A stretch of 51,918 nt of DNA, taken from Comamonadaceae bacterium (GTDB taxonomy: Bacteria > Pseudomonadota > Gammaproteobacteria > Burkholderiales > Burkholderiaceae_C). Below the pieces are notes generated by a model that had not been told where the DNA came from, searched no databases, and saw nothing but the letters and a program-made list of their open reading frames with translations. The position numbers were made by a program, and so were the translations under genes. This document shows positions 16,244 through 24,878 of this stretch, one piece after another; positions within the stretch are counted from its first letter, which is position 1; every line of letters starts with the position of its first letter. The stretch spans positions 1 through 51,918 of the forward strand of contig CANCLK010000015.1 of the NCBI GenBank assembly GCA_947378785.1, given 5' to 3'.

Positions 16244-16269
16244 TCAGCCCATAGAGGGCTGAAAAGCCA
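16244..16269 (+). promoter_or_regulatory. Two overlapping stem-loops in the leader of the Bug operon
   Basis: TCAGCCC (16244-16250) pairs with GGGCTGA (16256-16262) over a 5-base loop. GGCT (16258-16261) can instead pair with AGCC (16266-16269) around GAAA. The two use the same bases and cannot form together. They end 21 bases before the ATG and may affect translation; no T-run follows. Confidence 0.3.
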
Positions 16270-16290
16270 AAATTCCAACGGAGACAGCGC

Positions 16291-17295
16291 ATGAATTTCC
16301 CCTCTCATACCGGCTCAGCGTGGTGCCGTTTGGCCCTCGTTCTGGCGCTGAGCCTGAGCAGCTGGTTTGTCACGCCCGCGATAGCCCAGAGCCCAGCTGA
16401 TTTTCCGAGCAAGCCGCTGCGTGTCGTCGTGCCCTTTTCTGCGGGCGGGCCGACCGACTTGATGGCCCGCGCTATCAGTAAAAGCATGGGCACTACGATG
16501 GGCCAGCCGGTCATCATTGACAACAAACCGGGTGGCGGCGGCATCATCGGCTTCAGCGAAGTCGCGCGCCAACCCGCCGATGGCTACACGCTCATGTTCC
16601 CGTCCATTTTGGCGGTGACCAACCCAGCGCTGATGCCGAATTACCCGTTTGACATCACGCGCGATTTCAGCGCGGTCACGGTGGTGGGTTTCATTCCCCA
16701 TGCGTTGGTGGTGCGGCCCGATTTCCCGGCCAAGGATCTGGCCGCCCTGGTCGCGATGGCCAAGGCCAAGCCGGGGCAGATCGCCTATGGTTCGTCGGGA
16801 AACGGCACCTCGGCGCATCTGGCCGGCGCCATGTTCGCTTCGCGCGCTGACATTCGCGTCACGCATGTGCCATACCGCGGCGCGGGCCCGGCGCTGCAAG
16901 ACTTGCTCGGTGGTCAGATTCAATACATGTTTCTCGACATGAGTTCGGCCTTGAGTCAGATCCAGGCGGGCAAGCTCCGTGCCTTGGCTGTTGCGCCAGC
17001 ACGCCGCTTTCAAGGTTTGCCAGATGTCCCGACGATTGCTGAGCAAGGTTATCGTGGCTTTGACATCCGTGCTTGGTACGGCTTGCTGGTGCGTAGCGGC
17101 ACACCGACGGCGACGGTCGATCGATTGCACGCCGAGGTTAAGACGGCGCTGGACAGCCGCGAGGTGCGCGAGCTGTTCAAGGCGCAAGGGATTGAACCGG
17201 GCGGTATGCCGCCCGCTGAGTTTCAGCAGTTGATCAAGACCGATCTGCTGCAATGGAAGCGCGTCGTCGACCAGCTCGGCATCAAACTCGAATGA
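16291..17295 (+). CDS. Bug/TctC-family extracytoplasmic solute receptor
   Basis: A 334-aa receptor, first gene of a five-gene operon. The signal peptide has core LALVLALSLSSWFVTPAIAQ. The mature part has VVPFSAGGPTD, IDNKPGGGGI, DGYTLMF, HVPYRGAGPA and LRALAVAPARR. GGAG precedes the ATG. Its stop overlaps the start of the 2-hydroxyacid dehydrogenase gene (ATGA), so receptor and dehydrogenase are made together. The ligand may be a hydroxy or oxo acid handled by that enzyme; this is inference from position. Confidence 0.93.
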   Translation: MNFPSHTGSAWCRLALVLALSLSSWFVTPAIAQSPADFPSKPLRVVVPFSAGGPTDLMARAISKSMGTTMGQPVIIDNKPGGGGIIGFSEVARQPADGYTLMFPSILAVTNPALMPNYPFDITRDFSAVTVVGFIPHALVVRPDFPAKDLAALVAMAKAKPGQIAYGSSGNGTSAHLAGAMFASRADIRVTHVPYRGAGPALQDLLGGQIQYMFLDMSSALSQIQAGKLRALAVAPARRFQGLPDVPTIAEQGYRGFDIRAWYGLLVRSGTPTATVDRLHAEVKTALDSREVRELFKAQGIEPGGMPPAEFQQLIKTDLLQWKRVVDQLGIKLE

Positions 17296-18302
17296 CTATG
17301 AAACCACTGCGCATTGCCATTCCCGACGACTATCAAAACTGTGTACGTAGCTTGGCTTGTTTTGCCAAGCTGGCAGGGCATCAGGTGACGGTTTTCAATG
17401 ACACGCTGCATGACGTTGAGGCGCTGGCCGAGCGCTTGCAGAACTTTGACGCGCTGGTGCTGACGCGTGAGCGCACCGCCATCAGCGCCGCCTTGCTGGA
17501 GCGCTTGCCGCAGCTGCGCGTCATCAGCCAGACCGGCAAGGTGGCCGAGCACATTGACATCGCCGCTTGCACTGCGCGCGGTGTGGCAGTGGTCGATGGG
17601 CGCGGGTCGGGCGCGGCCACGGCGGAGCTGACCTGGGCGCTGGTGCTGGCCAGTCGACGTCACTTGGTAGAGGAAGTCAACCGCTTGAAAGCGGGCCAAT
17701 GGCAAGGTCGTCTGGGCCAACAACTCAGCGGCCAGCGGCTGGGTGTTTGGAGCTACGGCCGCATTGGTCGGCAGATCGCGGCTTACGGCCGCGTCTTCGG
17801 TATGAAGGTCTGGGTTTGGGGCCGTGAAGCCTCGCTGGCCGACGCCCGGGCGGATGGTTTTGAAGTCGCACCATCACGCGAAGCATTTTTTGCGGGCAGC
17901 GATGTGCTGAGTTTGCACGTGCGCTTGAATGCACAAACACGGGGTCTCATCACGGCGGCTGATCTGGCGCGTATGCGGCCAGACGCGGTGTTCGTCAACA
18001 CCAGCCGCGCCGAGTTGGTGGCTGAAGGTGCGCTGGCGGCGGCCTTGGTGCAAGGCCACCCCGGCTTTGCCGCCGTCGATGTCTATGAGGCAGAACCGGT
18101 GATGGGCGCACAGCACCCGTTGGTGCAGCATCCGCGGGCGCTGTGCACGCCGCACATCGGCTATGTTGAGCGCGACAACTACGAGCTGTATTTCGGCACC
18201 GCTTTCGACAACCTGAATGCCTTTGCCGCAGGGCAGTCGCACAACTTGGTGAACCCTGAGGTCTTGACAACAGACCACTCTGCACGCCGTCAAGGAGTTT
18301 GA
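17292..18302 (+). CDS. D-2-hydroxyacid dehydrogenase family protein
   Basis: A 336-aa NAD(P)-dependent dehydrogenase of the D-isomer 2-hydroxyacid family. The nucleotide-binding site reads LGVWSYGRIG where the usual form is LGIxGxGxIG, so the first glycine of GxGxxG is Ser. The catalytic Arg lies in LHVRLN, the Glu in the VDVYEAEP block and the His in CTPHIGYV. Close relatives act on phosphoglycerate, glyoxylate or hydroxypyruvate, and many are unassigned. ATG 17292 overlaps the stop of the upstream Bug gene; ATG 17298 is the alternative. It ends one base before the next Bug gene, whose AAGGAG lies inside this gene's 3' end. Confidence 0.88.
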   Translation: MTMKPLRIAIPDDYQNCVRSLACFAKLAGHQVTVFNDTLHDVEALAERLQNFDALVLTRERTAISAALLERLPQLRVISQTGKVAEHIDIAACTARGVAVVDGRGSGAATAELTWALVLASRRHLVEEVNRLKAGQWQGRLGQQLSGQRLGVWSYGRIGRQIAAYGRVFGMKVWVWGREASLADARADGFEVAPSREAFFAGSDVLSLHVRLNAQTRGLITAADLARMRPDAVFVNTSRAELVAEGALAAALVQGHPGFAAVDVYEAEPVMGAQHPLVQHPRALCTPHIGYVERDNYELYFGTAFDNLNAFAAGQSHNLVNPEVLTTDHSARRQGV

Positions 18303-18303
18303 A

Positions 18304-19299
18304 ATGAATCTCGTTTCACGTCGCCGTTGTTGGCTTCACACCGTTGCACAGACATCGGTGTTGGTGTTCGGTTGCATGGGCATGGCGTTGCCAGCGCTGG
18401 CCGCCTACCCCGAGAAACCACTGCGCTTGGTGGTGCCCTTTGCGCCCGGTGGCGGCACAGATCTGGTGGGGCGTCTGGTGGCCGAAGGCATGGCGCAAGA
18501 CCTCGGCCAACAGGTGATCGTCGACAACAAACCCGGCGCAGGCACCATCATTGGCACGGACTTGGTGGCCAAAAGTGCAGCCGATGGTTACACGCTGGTG
18601 ATGGGTACTTTTGCGCTGGCGGTGAATCCAGCGCTGGTGGCCAAGTTGCCGTTCGACCCCAACAAAGACCTCACACCCGTCGGGCTGATCGGCACCTCGC
18701 CCAACGTGCTGGTGGTGCGCACTGTCAAGCCTTGGAAAAATGTCAACGACGTGTTGCTTGCCGCCAAGGCCGCACCCGGAAAACTCAATTACGGTTCGTT
18801 CGGTAATGGCACGTCGGCGCATCTCGCCGGCGCGCTTTTTGCGAACTTGGCCAAGGTTGAACTCACGCACATTCCGTACAAAGGCAGCAGCCCGGCCCTC
18901 ACCGATTTGCTCGGTGGCCAGATCGACATGATGTTCACCACTGTCGCCAGCGTGGCGCAGTACATCAATGCCGGTAAGCTGCGCGCGTTGGCCGTGACCT
19001 CGGGCAAACGATCGCCGGCCTGGCCTGATTTGCCGACGCTGGCCGAAGCCGGCGTGGTCGGCTACATGGCTGAAAGCTGGTACGCGGTGTACGCGCCAGC
19101 GGGCACGCCGGCAGCGGCGGTGGCGCGACTCAATGCCGCGCTCAAGCAAGCCGTCAAGAGCGAGAATTTTCGCAGCCGCGTTGAGGCCGAAGGCCTGGTC
19201 TCCAACGTCGGCACGCCGGCGGAACTGGAGCGCTACGTGCGTGCCGAGCAGCTGCGCTGGCGTCGCGTGGTGCAGGACGCCCGCATCACGGCAGATTGA
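18304..19299 (+). CDS. Bug/TctC-family extracytoplasmic solute receptor
   Basis: A 331-aa receptor, third gene of the operon. Signal peptide with core VLVFGCMGMALPALA. Motifs are VVPFAPGGGTD, VDNKPGAGTI, DGYTLVM, HIPYKGSSPA and LRALAVTSGKR. The second lobe continues WPDLPTLAEAGV. AAGGAG lies seven bases before the ATG. Two Bug genes in one operon flanking a dehydrogenase is uncommon; they share the fold but their ligand loops differ (GGGTD against GGPTD; KGSSPA against RGAGPA), so they may bind related but not identical acids, or a substrate and an intermediate. Confidence 0.93.
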   Translation: MNLVSRRRCWLHTVAQTSVLVFGCMGMALPALAAYPEKPLRLVVPFAPGGGTDLVGRLVAEGMAQDLGQQVIVDNKPGAGTIIGTDLVAKSAADGYTLVMGTFALAVNPALVAKLPFDPNKDLTPVGLIGTSPNVLVVRTVKPWKNVNDVLLAAKAAPGKLNYGSFGNGTSAHLAGALFANLAKVELTHIPYKGSSPALTDLLGGQIDMMFTTVASVAQYINAGKLRALAVTSGKRSPAWPDLPTLAEAGVVGYMAESWYAVYAPAGTPAAAVARLNAALKQAVKSENFRSRVEAEGLVSNVGTPAELERYVRAEQLRWRRVVQDARITAD

Positions 19300-19338
19300 A
19301 CGTACGAACCTTGTCTATTTTATTTATTGAGCTACACC

Positions 19339-20133
19339 ATGACTTTCAATTTCTCATCCATCGACCTGCAAGTGCATGACGGCATCGCCGTGCTGGCGCT
19401 GAACCGCCCCGACGTTCGCAACGCCATTGACGATGCGATGCGCGGTGAACTGACCCAGGCTCTCGACGAAGTGGGCGGCAACCCGGCCATCCGCGCCTTG
19501 GTGTTGACGGGCAAGGGCAAGGGCTTTTGCTCAGGCGGCGACGTACGTGCGATGCAGCAACGCGCACAAGCACCCGCTGGAGAGGTCGGTTTCAACGGCT
19601 GGGCACGCCAGCAGCGCACGCACCACGTGGTCGCTATGTTGCATGCCTTGCCGAAGCCGACGATTGCCGCCGTCCATGGCGCTGCCACCGGCTTGGGTGC
19701 CGATATGGCGATGTGCTGCGACTTTGTGATGGCGGCCAGCGATGCCAACTTTGCCTGGACCTATGTGCTGCGCGGCCTGATTCCGGACGGCGGCGGCATG
19801 TATTTTTTGCCGCGCCGTGTGGGCTTGGTGTGTGCCAAAGAGTTGATCTTCACGGGCCGAAAAATCGGTGCCGATGAAGCGCTGCGCTTGGGCGTGGCGG
19901 ACCGCATCGCCGCACCCGAATCGTTGCTGGCCGATGCCACCGCTTGGGCCGCGGAACTCGGTCGCCATGCCGGCCCGGCGCTGGCGCTGTCCAAATCCAT
20001 CCTCGACAAAACTTTTGAGTCGAGCGTTGAAGACGTCTTCTCGCAAGGCAGCATGGCGCAAGGGATTTGCTACACCACCGACAGCCATCACGCGTCAATT
20101 GCCGCCTTCCTCGACAAGTCGCGCAAGGCATGA
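19339..20133 (+). CDS. Enoyl-CoA hydratase/isomerase family protein
   Basis: A 264-aa crotonase-fold protein. The CoA-binding oxyanion segment is GKGKGFCSGGDVRAM (about 56-70), and the second oxyanion glycine is in AAVHGAATGLGADMAM. At the usual second catalytic position it has IPDGGGMYFLPRRVG, with Asp instead of Glu, a pattern I associate with isomerase-like or PaaG-type members rather than classical hydratases. It begins at ATG 19339 (the in-frame TTG at 19327 is unlikely) and its stop overlaps the acyl-CoA synthetase start. With that synthetase it forms an activation-then-hydration/isomerisation pair for an unsaturated acid. It lacks the feruloyl-CoA hydratase-lyase pattern, so a lyase role is doubtful. 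Confidence 0.9.
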   Translation: MTFNFSSIDLQVHDGIAVLALNRPDVRNAIDDAMRGELTQALDEVGGNPAIRALVLTGKGKGFCSGGDVRAMQQRAQAPAGEVGFNGWARQQRTHHVVAMLHALPKPTIAAVHGAATGLGADMAMCCDFVMAASDANFAWTYVLRGLIPDGGGMYFLPRRVGLVCAKELIFTGRKIGADEALRLGVADRIAAPESLLADATAWAAELGRHAGPALALSKSILDKTFESSVEDVFSQGSMAQGICYTTDSHHASIAAFLDKSRKA

Positions 20134-22277
20134 CATCTTTGACCCCAACCGCCATAGCCCTTGACCGCCTGTTGCGCCCGCGCAGCGTGGCCGTGATCGG
20201 CGCGTCTGCCGATCCCAGCAAAACCGCTGGCCGCCCGGTGGCCTATTTGCAAAAGCACGGTTTTGGTGGCGCTATTTATCCGATCAATCCGCGCGTTGAC
20301 ACGCTCGCGGGTTTGACTTGTTATTCGAGCGTCAGTGCTTTGCCGCAAGTGCCGGACGTTGGTCTGGTGCTGGTCGGGCCGGAGCGTGCTGAAGCCGCTG
20401 TGCGCGAGTTGGCCGCTTGCGGCACGGCAGCCGCGATCGTTCTCGCCGGAGGTTACACCGAAACCGGCGAGGCTGGCGCGCAACGTCAGCATGCGTTGAA
20501 AGTGGCAGCTGGCAGCATGCGCCTGCTAGGCCCCAACACCATTGGCTTGGTCAACCTGACGGACCGCATCACACTGTCGGCCAGCGGCGCGCTGGAGATC
20601 AAAGACTTGCCTGCTGGCAACATCGCCGTGATCTCACAAAGTGGCGGCATTCTTGGCGCCCTGTTGTCGCGCGCGGCGGCCCGTGGCATTGGCTTTTCCA
20701 AACTCGTCTCAACCAGCAACGAGGTCGATCTCGAAGTGGCCGACATTCTCGACTACCTCGTTGACGATGAGGCCACACAAGTCATCGCGCTCTACATCGA
20801 GACCTTGCGGAACCCAGTCAAATTTCGCCTAGCCGCTGAGCGTGCGCGGCTGGCCGGCAAGTCGGTGGTGGCTTTCAAGGTCGGGCGATCCGAGCAGGGC
20901 GCCGCCGCGGCGGTTTCGCACACCGGTGCCATGGCGGGCGCTGACCGGGTGTACGACGCGCTGTTTGCGCAGGCCGGTGTGGTGCGCGCGCAAACCTTTG
21001 CAGACTTGCTAGACATGTCGGCGGCGCTCGCCTCGGGCCGATGTTTGTTGGGCAGGCGGGTTGCCATCTTGACGTCCACCGGCGGTGCCGGCACCTTGGT
21101 GGCCGACAGCCTGGGGCTGGCTGGTTTTGAAACCCCAGCGCCTGATGCAGAGACCGCCAGCGATTTGCGAGCGTTACAGCAAAACGACCAAGCAGCGCTA
21201 GACCGGAACCCGATTGATGTGACGCTCGCTGGCTTGCAACCGCTGCTGCTGCGCGGTGCCATCAGCATCTTGCTGGCCAGCCCGACATATGACGCCGTGG
21301 TCGTCATCGTCGGCTCGTCGGCCTTGGCCATGCCCGACCTGATGGCCGATGCGATTCATGCCAGCTTGCCCGGCAGTGCCAAGCCCTTGCTGGCGTATGT
21401 CAGCCCGCATGCGCCTGAGGTGGCGCGCTTGTTGGGCTTGCGCGGTGTGCCGGCTTTTAGCGCCCCTGAAAGCTGCACCGCAGCCTTCACCGCGCTGTTG
21501 ATGCAGGAAGTCTCATCAGCCCACGAAGCGCAGAAGGCATCGCCGGATTTGGCGGCGATCGAGTCACGCTCTCCCTTGGCGGCGTATGCGGCAGGCTTGT
21601 CCGCCGGGCCGCTCGACGAGCACGAAGCCAAGCAGCTGTTTGCCAAAGCCGGCATAGGTGTCGTGCGCGAGACGGTGGTGCGCACGACTGCCGATGCGCA
21701 GCGTGCCGCCGAAGCCTTTGGTACGCCCGTGGTGTTGAAGCTGTTGTCGCGGCACATTTTGCACAAAAGCGAGGTCGGTGGCGTGGCGGTCAACGTCGCG
21801 CCGGCTGATGTAGCGGCGCGTTTGGGGCTGATGCAAATAACGGTGAAAGAAGCGGTGCAAGCTGCCAAAAACACCGTGCCCGACGCTTGGCTGGTGCAAG
21901 AAATGGTCAGCGGTGGCACCGAGATGTTGCTCGGTCTACAGCGTGACCCACTCGGCATGGTGTTGCTGCTCGGCATGGGCGGCGTCACTGCTGAACTGCT
22001 GGACGACAGCGTGCTGCGCCTGCTGCCGGAAGTTGGTGGACTGCAGCCGGCCGAGGCGCGCGCTATGGTGCACAGCTTGAAAACCTGGCCCTTGCTGAAT
22101 GGTTACCGTGGCCGGCCGCTGGCCGATGTCGATGCGCTGGTTGACGCCATCGTGCAATTTTCTCAGTTGGCAGACGCCTTGGGCGAGCGGCTACTCACCG
22201 CTGAAATCAATCCGCTGTTTGTGTTGTCTGCAGGCCAAGGCGTGCGCGCCGCCGACGGCGTGGTGGTGCTGACTTAA
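20130..22277 (+). CDS. NDP-forming acyl-CoA synthetase (acetate--CoA ligase family, ATP-grasp)
   Basis: A 715-aa single-chain ADP/NDP-forming acyl-CoA synthetase. Domains in order: CoA-binding Rossmann (RPRSVAVIGASADPSK to about 130), succinyl-CoA-ligase-like domains (about 150-450, with phospho-His264 in SHTGAMAG), and a C-terminal ATP-grasp domain (from about 490: EHEAKQLFAKAGIG, VVLKLLSRHILHKSEVGGV, EMVSGGTEMLLG). The family includes acetyl-CoA and pimeloyl-CoA synthetases and the feruloyl-CoA synthetase FerA of Sphingobium. Its ATG overlaps the enoyl-CoA hydratase stop. The substrate is probably an acid taken up by the two operon Bug receptors. The next gene, 154 bases on, is convergent. 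Confidence 0.92.
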   Translation: MTSLTPTAIALDRLLRPRSVAVIGASADPSKTAGRPVAYLQKHGFGGAIYPINPRVDTLAGLTCYSSVSALPQVPDVGLVLVGPERAEAAVRELAACGTAAAIVLAGGYTETGEAGAQRQHALKVAAGSMRLLGPNTIGLVNLTDRITLSASGALEIKDLPAGNIAVISQSGGILGALLSRAAARGIGFSKLVSTSNEVDLEVADILDYLVDDEATQVIALYIETLRNPVKFRLAAERARLAGKSVVAFKVGRSEQGAAAAVSHTGAMAGADRVYDALFAQAGVVRAQTFADLLDMSAALASGRCLLGRRVAILTSTGGAGTLVADSLGLAGFETPAPDAETASDLRALQQNDQAALDRNPIDVTLAGLQPLLLRGAISILLASPTYDAVVVIVGSSALAMPDLMADAIHASLPGSAKPLLAYVSPHAPEVARLLGLRGVPAFSAPESCTAAFTALLMQEVSSAHEAQKASPDLAAIESRSPLAAYAAGLSAGPLDEHEAKQLFAKAGIGVVRETVVRTTADAQRAAEAFGTPVVLKLLSRHILHKSEVGGVAVNVAPADVAARLGLMQITVKEAVQAAKNTVPDAWLVQEMVSGGTEMLLGLQRDPLGMVLLLGMGGVTAELLDDSVLRLLPEVGGLQPAEARAMVHSLKTWPLLNGYRGRPLADVDALVDAIVQFSQLADALGERLLTAEINPLFVLSAGQGVRAADGVVVLT

Positions 22278-22430
22278 CGATGCGCTGAATAACCTGCTGC
22301 CGATTGACGCAGATCTGGCCAGGTTGTCGGGGATGGATCTGAAATTGCACTTTGGAGTTGTTCTTGGCTTGCTGGTGCAGTTTTTTCTTTATGCAGGCGC
22401 ATGGGTTCGCCCTTTTCCTGTTCGATTCTG

Positions 22431-22868
22431 TCAATGCGTGTTCACAGCTCTCAAAAATGCGGCTGGCGTCATGATCGGGATACCGTTCCAAGGATGCAAG
22501 ACAAGCAGGTCGGTATCGCTGCTGATCAAAACATCTGCATCGCACGTCTGGAGCAACGCCAGAAACTGATTGTCTTTGGGGTCGCGGCAGACAGGCTGCA
22601 CGTTGCCCACATCCTTGTCAGACACTTCGAAAAACAGGGAATGCAGCCGGACAAAGTCAGCAAACTCCCGGCGCACCGCGGCGGGCTGGTAACGGTCAAA
22701 CTTGGCCCGCATCAAGACCTCGTCCAGTTCAGCCAGGGTTGATGGACAGACACACAGCTCACCGACTGACAGCGCCTCGGCCAACGCACGCTGGGGCAGC
22801 GAGCCCACGCGCAATGCCGCGCTCACCAGCGTACTGGTGTCAAACACCAGACGCCGAAAAAAGCTCAA
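22431..22868 (-). CDS. PIN-domain toxin of a type II toxin-antitoxin system
   Basis: A 145-aa PIN-fold protein, probably an RNase (VapC-like, PIN family 3). The acidic active-site residues are readable: Asp in LVFDTSTLVSA near the start, Glu in STLAELDEVL, the DPKDNQFLAL segment and SSDTDLL. Its start overlaps the stop of the antitoxin gene by 4 bases, the usual antitoxin-first arrangement. All expected acidic residues are present and the length is normal, so the toxin appears intact. The target RNA is unknown. Confidence 0.88.
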   Translation of the reverse strand: MSFFRRLVFDTSTLVSAALRVGSLPQRALAEALSVGELCVCPSTLAELDEVLMRAKFDRYQPAAVRREFADFVRLHSLFFEVSDKDVGNVQPVCRDPKDNQFLALLQTCDADVLISSDTDLLVLHPWNGIPIMTPAAFLRAVNTH

Positions 22869-23143
22869 CGAGACTCTTTCACCATTCGCACGACATCTTC
22901 ATCGGTCAGCTCGGCTGCCGCTGGCAGCGCACTGGCAGCCGCCTGTTGGCTCCAGGTCTCAAAGGCCGCCACTGCACTTTGCCGCTTGTTGTCGCGCGCC
23001 GCCTGCAGGTCTTGCATGTCTTGCGGCGACACCATGAATGCGGCGGTGCGCCCATGGCGCGTGATGATGACCGGTTCGCGCTGTACGGTGTCGAGCAACT
23101 GGCCGAAACGGTTTTGGGCTTCTACAGAGGTAACGGTGATCAT
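22865..23143 (-). CDS. Phd/YefM-family antitoxin
   Basis: A 92-aa antitoxin. The N-terminal Phd/YefM DNA-binding half has VTSVEAQNRFGQLLDTVQREPVII, TRHGRTAAFMVSPQDM. The C-terminal region (about 50-92), rich in Ala, Gln and Glu, would bind and neutralise the PIN toxin. AAGGAG lies upstream of the ATG. It is expected to repress its own promoter together with the toxin; a repeat-flanked palindrome lies just upstream. Confidence 0.9.
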   Translation of the reverse strand: MITVTSVEAQNRFGQLLDTVQREPVIITRHGRTAAFMVSPQDMQDLQAARDNKRQSAVAAFETWSQQAAASALPAAAELTDEDVVRMVKESR

Positions 23144-23160
23144 GACAAGCTCCTTGAAAA

Positions 23161-23186
23161 ATAGCCAATATGTACAGTATAGCCAA
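23161..23186 (-). promoter_or_regulatory. Candidate operator/promoter of the toxin-antitoxin operon
   Basis: Two direct ATAGCCAA repeats (23161-23168 and 23179-23186, starts 18 bp apart) flank a GTAC-centred near-palindrome (TATGTACAGTA). On the minus strand this includes TATACT, a good -10 box. The block begins 18 bases upstream of the antitoxin ATG, where Phd-type autoregulation normally acts. Confidence 0.5.
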
Positions 23187-23405
23187 CCTGTTTATTTTTA
23201 AGTCTTGAATCATCGTTGCGCAAGAGGACCATCTTCTCAAACGCGCTCGAGCCACCTACTAGGACCGCTGGTTGTGAGCGTGCTGTCTGAACTTAACCCG
23301 CCTCACCTCCCAATGCGCCGGCACATTTCCGATCTTTTCGAGGAACACTTGCCTGCTCGCCTTCTTGACTTTAAGGTTTAGCTTCAGGCTGCCTACACTA
23401 GCGAC

Positions 23406-24794
23406 ATGGCCAAAGACAAAACGATTTACACCTGCAACGACTGTGGCGGCATCAGCCCCAAGTGGCTGGGCAAATGCCCCCACTGCAATGCATGGAACAC
23501 GCTGGTTGAATCCATCGCGGAAAGCCATGCGCCGGTTAAAAACCGCTACAGCAGCCAGTTCCAGTCACTGGCCAAGGCGTCGGAGGTCACCACGCTGTCC
23601 GACATCGATGCCACCGACATGTCGCGCACGCCGACCGGCCACGAAGAACTCGACCGCGTGCTCGGCGGCGGCATCGTCGAGGGCGGTGTGGTGCTGATTG
23701 GCGGTGACCCGGGCATCGGCAAATCCACCTTGCTGCTGCAGGCGTTGGATTCGCTGCAACGCGCCGGCCAAAGCACCCTTTACGTGACGGGCGAAGAAAG
23801 TGGCGCGCAGATTGCATTGCGTTCACGCCGGCTCGGGCTGGACGGCTCGCAGGTTCAGGTGTTGGCTGAAATTCAGCTCGAAAAAATTCTCGCCACGCTG
23901 GACCACATTCGGCCCACCATCGCCGTCATCGACTCGATCCAGACGGTGTATTCAGACCAACTCACCTCAGCCCCCGGCTCGGTGGCGCAGGTGCGCGAAT
24001 GCGCCGCGCACCTGACGCGCGCGGCCAAAGCCAGTGGCGTTTGCATCGTGCTGGTCGGCCACGTCACCAAAGAAGGCGCTTTGGCCGGGCCGCGGGTGTT
24101 GGAGCACATGGTCGACACCGTGCTGTACTTTGAAGGCGACACGCATTCCAGCTTTCGGTTGGTGCGCGCCATCAAAAACCGCTTTGGTGCGGTCAACGAA
24201 ATTGGCGTCTTTGCCATGACAGAAAAAGGACTCAAGGGCGTGAGCAACCCGAGCGCCATCTTTTTAAGCCAACATTCTGAGCCCGTGCCCGGCAGCTGCG
24301 TCATGGTCACGCTCGAAGGCACGCGCCCATTGCTGGTTGAAATTCAGGCCTTGGTCGACAGCGGTGGCCCGAGCCCACGGCGCTTGTCGGTCGGTCTTGA
24401 TCGCGACCGCCTCGCCATGTTACTGGCAGTGCTGCACCGTCACACCGGCGTCGCTTGCATGGACCAAGACGTGTTCGTCAACGCGGTGGGCGGTGTGCGT
24501 ATCAGCGAGCCAGCGGCCGACTTGGCCGTCATGCTGGCGATCGCGTCTAGCCTGCGCGGCAAGGCGCTGCCGAAAGGCTTCATCGCCTTTGGCGAGGTCG
24601 GCTTGGCCGGTGAAGTGCGGCCAGCGCCGCGCGGTCAAGAGCGGCTCAAGGAGGCTGCCAAGCTCGGCTTCAGCGTGGCCATTGTGCCCAAGGCCAACGC
24701 CCCCAAAAAGAACGACAAAGCCTTTGAGGGTCTGACGATTCACGCTGTTGAACGGATCGAGGAAGCCCTGAATTTAGTACGCAGTCTGGGTTGA
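23406..24794 (+). CDS. radA: DNA repair protein RadA/Sms
   Basis: A 462-aa RadA, a DnaB-like branch-migration helicase acting in recombinational repair. An N-terminal C4 zinc finger (CNDCGG...CPHC, residues 11-30) is followed by a RecA-like ATPase with Walker A GGDPGIGKST (about 98-107) and Walker B AVIDSIQT. The RadA-specific KNRFG motif is near residue 257. A C-terminal Lon-protease-like domain spans about 300-462. Full length for the family. No Shine-Dalgarno precedes the ATG. It is unrelated in function to its neighbours. Confidence 0.97.
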   Translation: MAKDKTIYTCNDCGGISPKWLGKCPHCNAWNTLVESIAESHAPVKNRYSSQFQSLAKASEVTTLSDIDATDMSRTPTGHEELDRVLGGGIVEGGVVLIGGDPGIGKSTLLLQALDSLQRAGQSTLYVTGEESGAQIALRSRRLGLDGSQVQVLAEIQLEKILATLDHIRPTIAVIDSIQTVYSDQLTSAPGSVAQVRECAAHLTRAAKASGVCIVLVGHVTKEGALAGPRVLEHMVDTVLYFEGDTHSSFRLVRAIKNRFGAVNEIGVFAMTEKGLKGVSNPSAIFLSQHSEPVPGSCVMVTLEGTRPLLVEIQALVDSGGPSPRRLSVGLDRDRLAMLLAVLHRHTGVACMDQDVFVNAVGGVRISEPAADLAVMLAIASSLRGKALPKGFIAFGEVGLAGEVRPAPRGQERLKEAAKLGFSVAIVPKANAPKKNDKAFEGLTIHAVERIEEALNLVRSLG

Positions 24795-24878
24795 TCGATA
24801 CTCATCCACTCCATAAGCGACGGACCCCGTACGCACTCTCCACAAACGGCTGCGCGCGAGGGCTGCGAAAATAAGACC

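Noticed and set aside
22324..22569. An 81-residue plus-strand frame downstream of the acyl-CoA synthetase
   Set aside because: It overlaps the 3' part of the PIN toxin gene on the other strand, has no ribosome-binding site and no recognisable domain.
23365..23406. Possible leaderless radA promoter (TACACT ending 6 bases before the ATG)
   Set aside because: The -10-like box is well placed, but there is no -35 at 16-18 bases; TTGACT lies 23 bases away. The signal is too weak.
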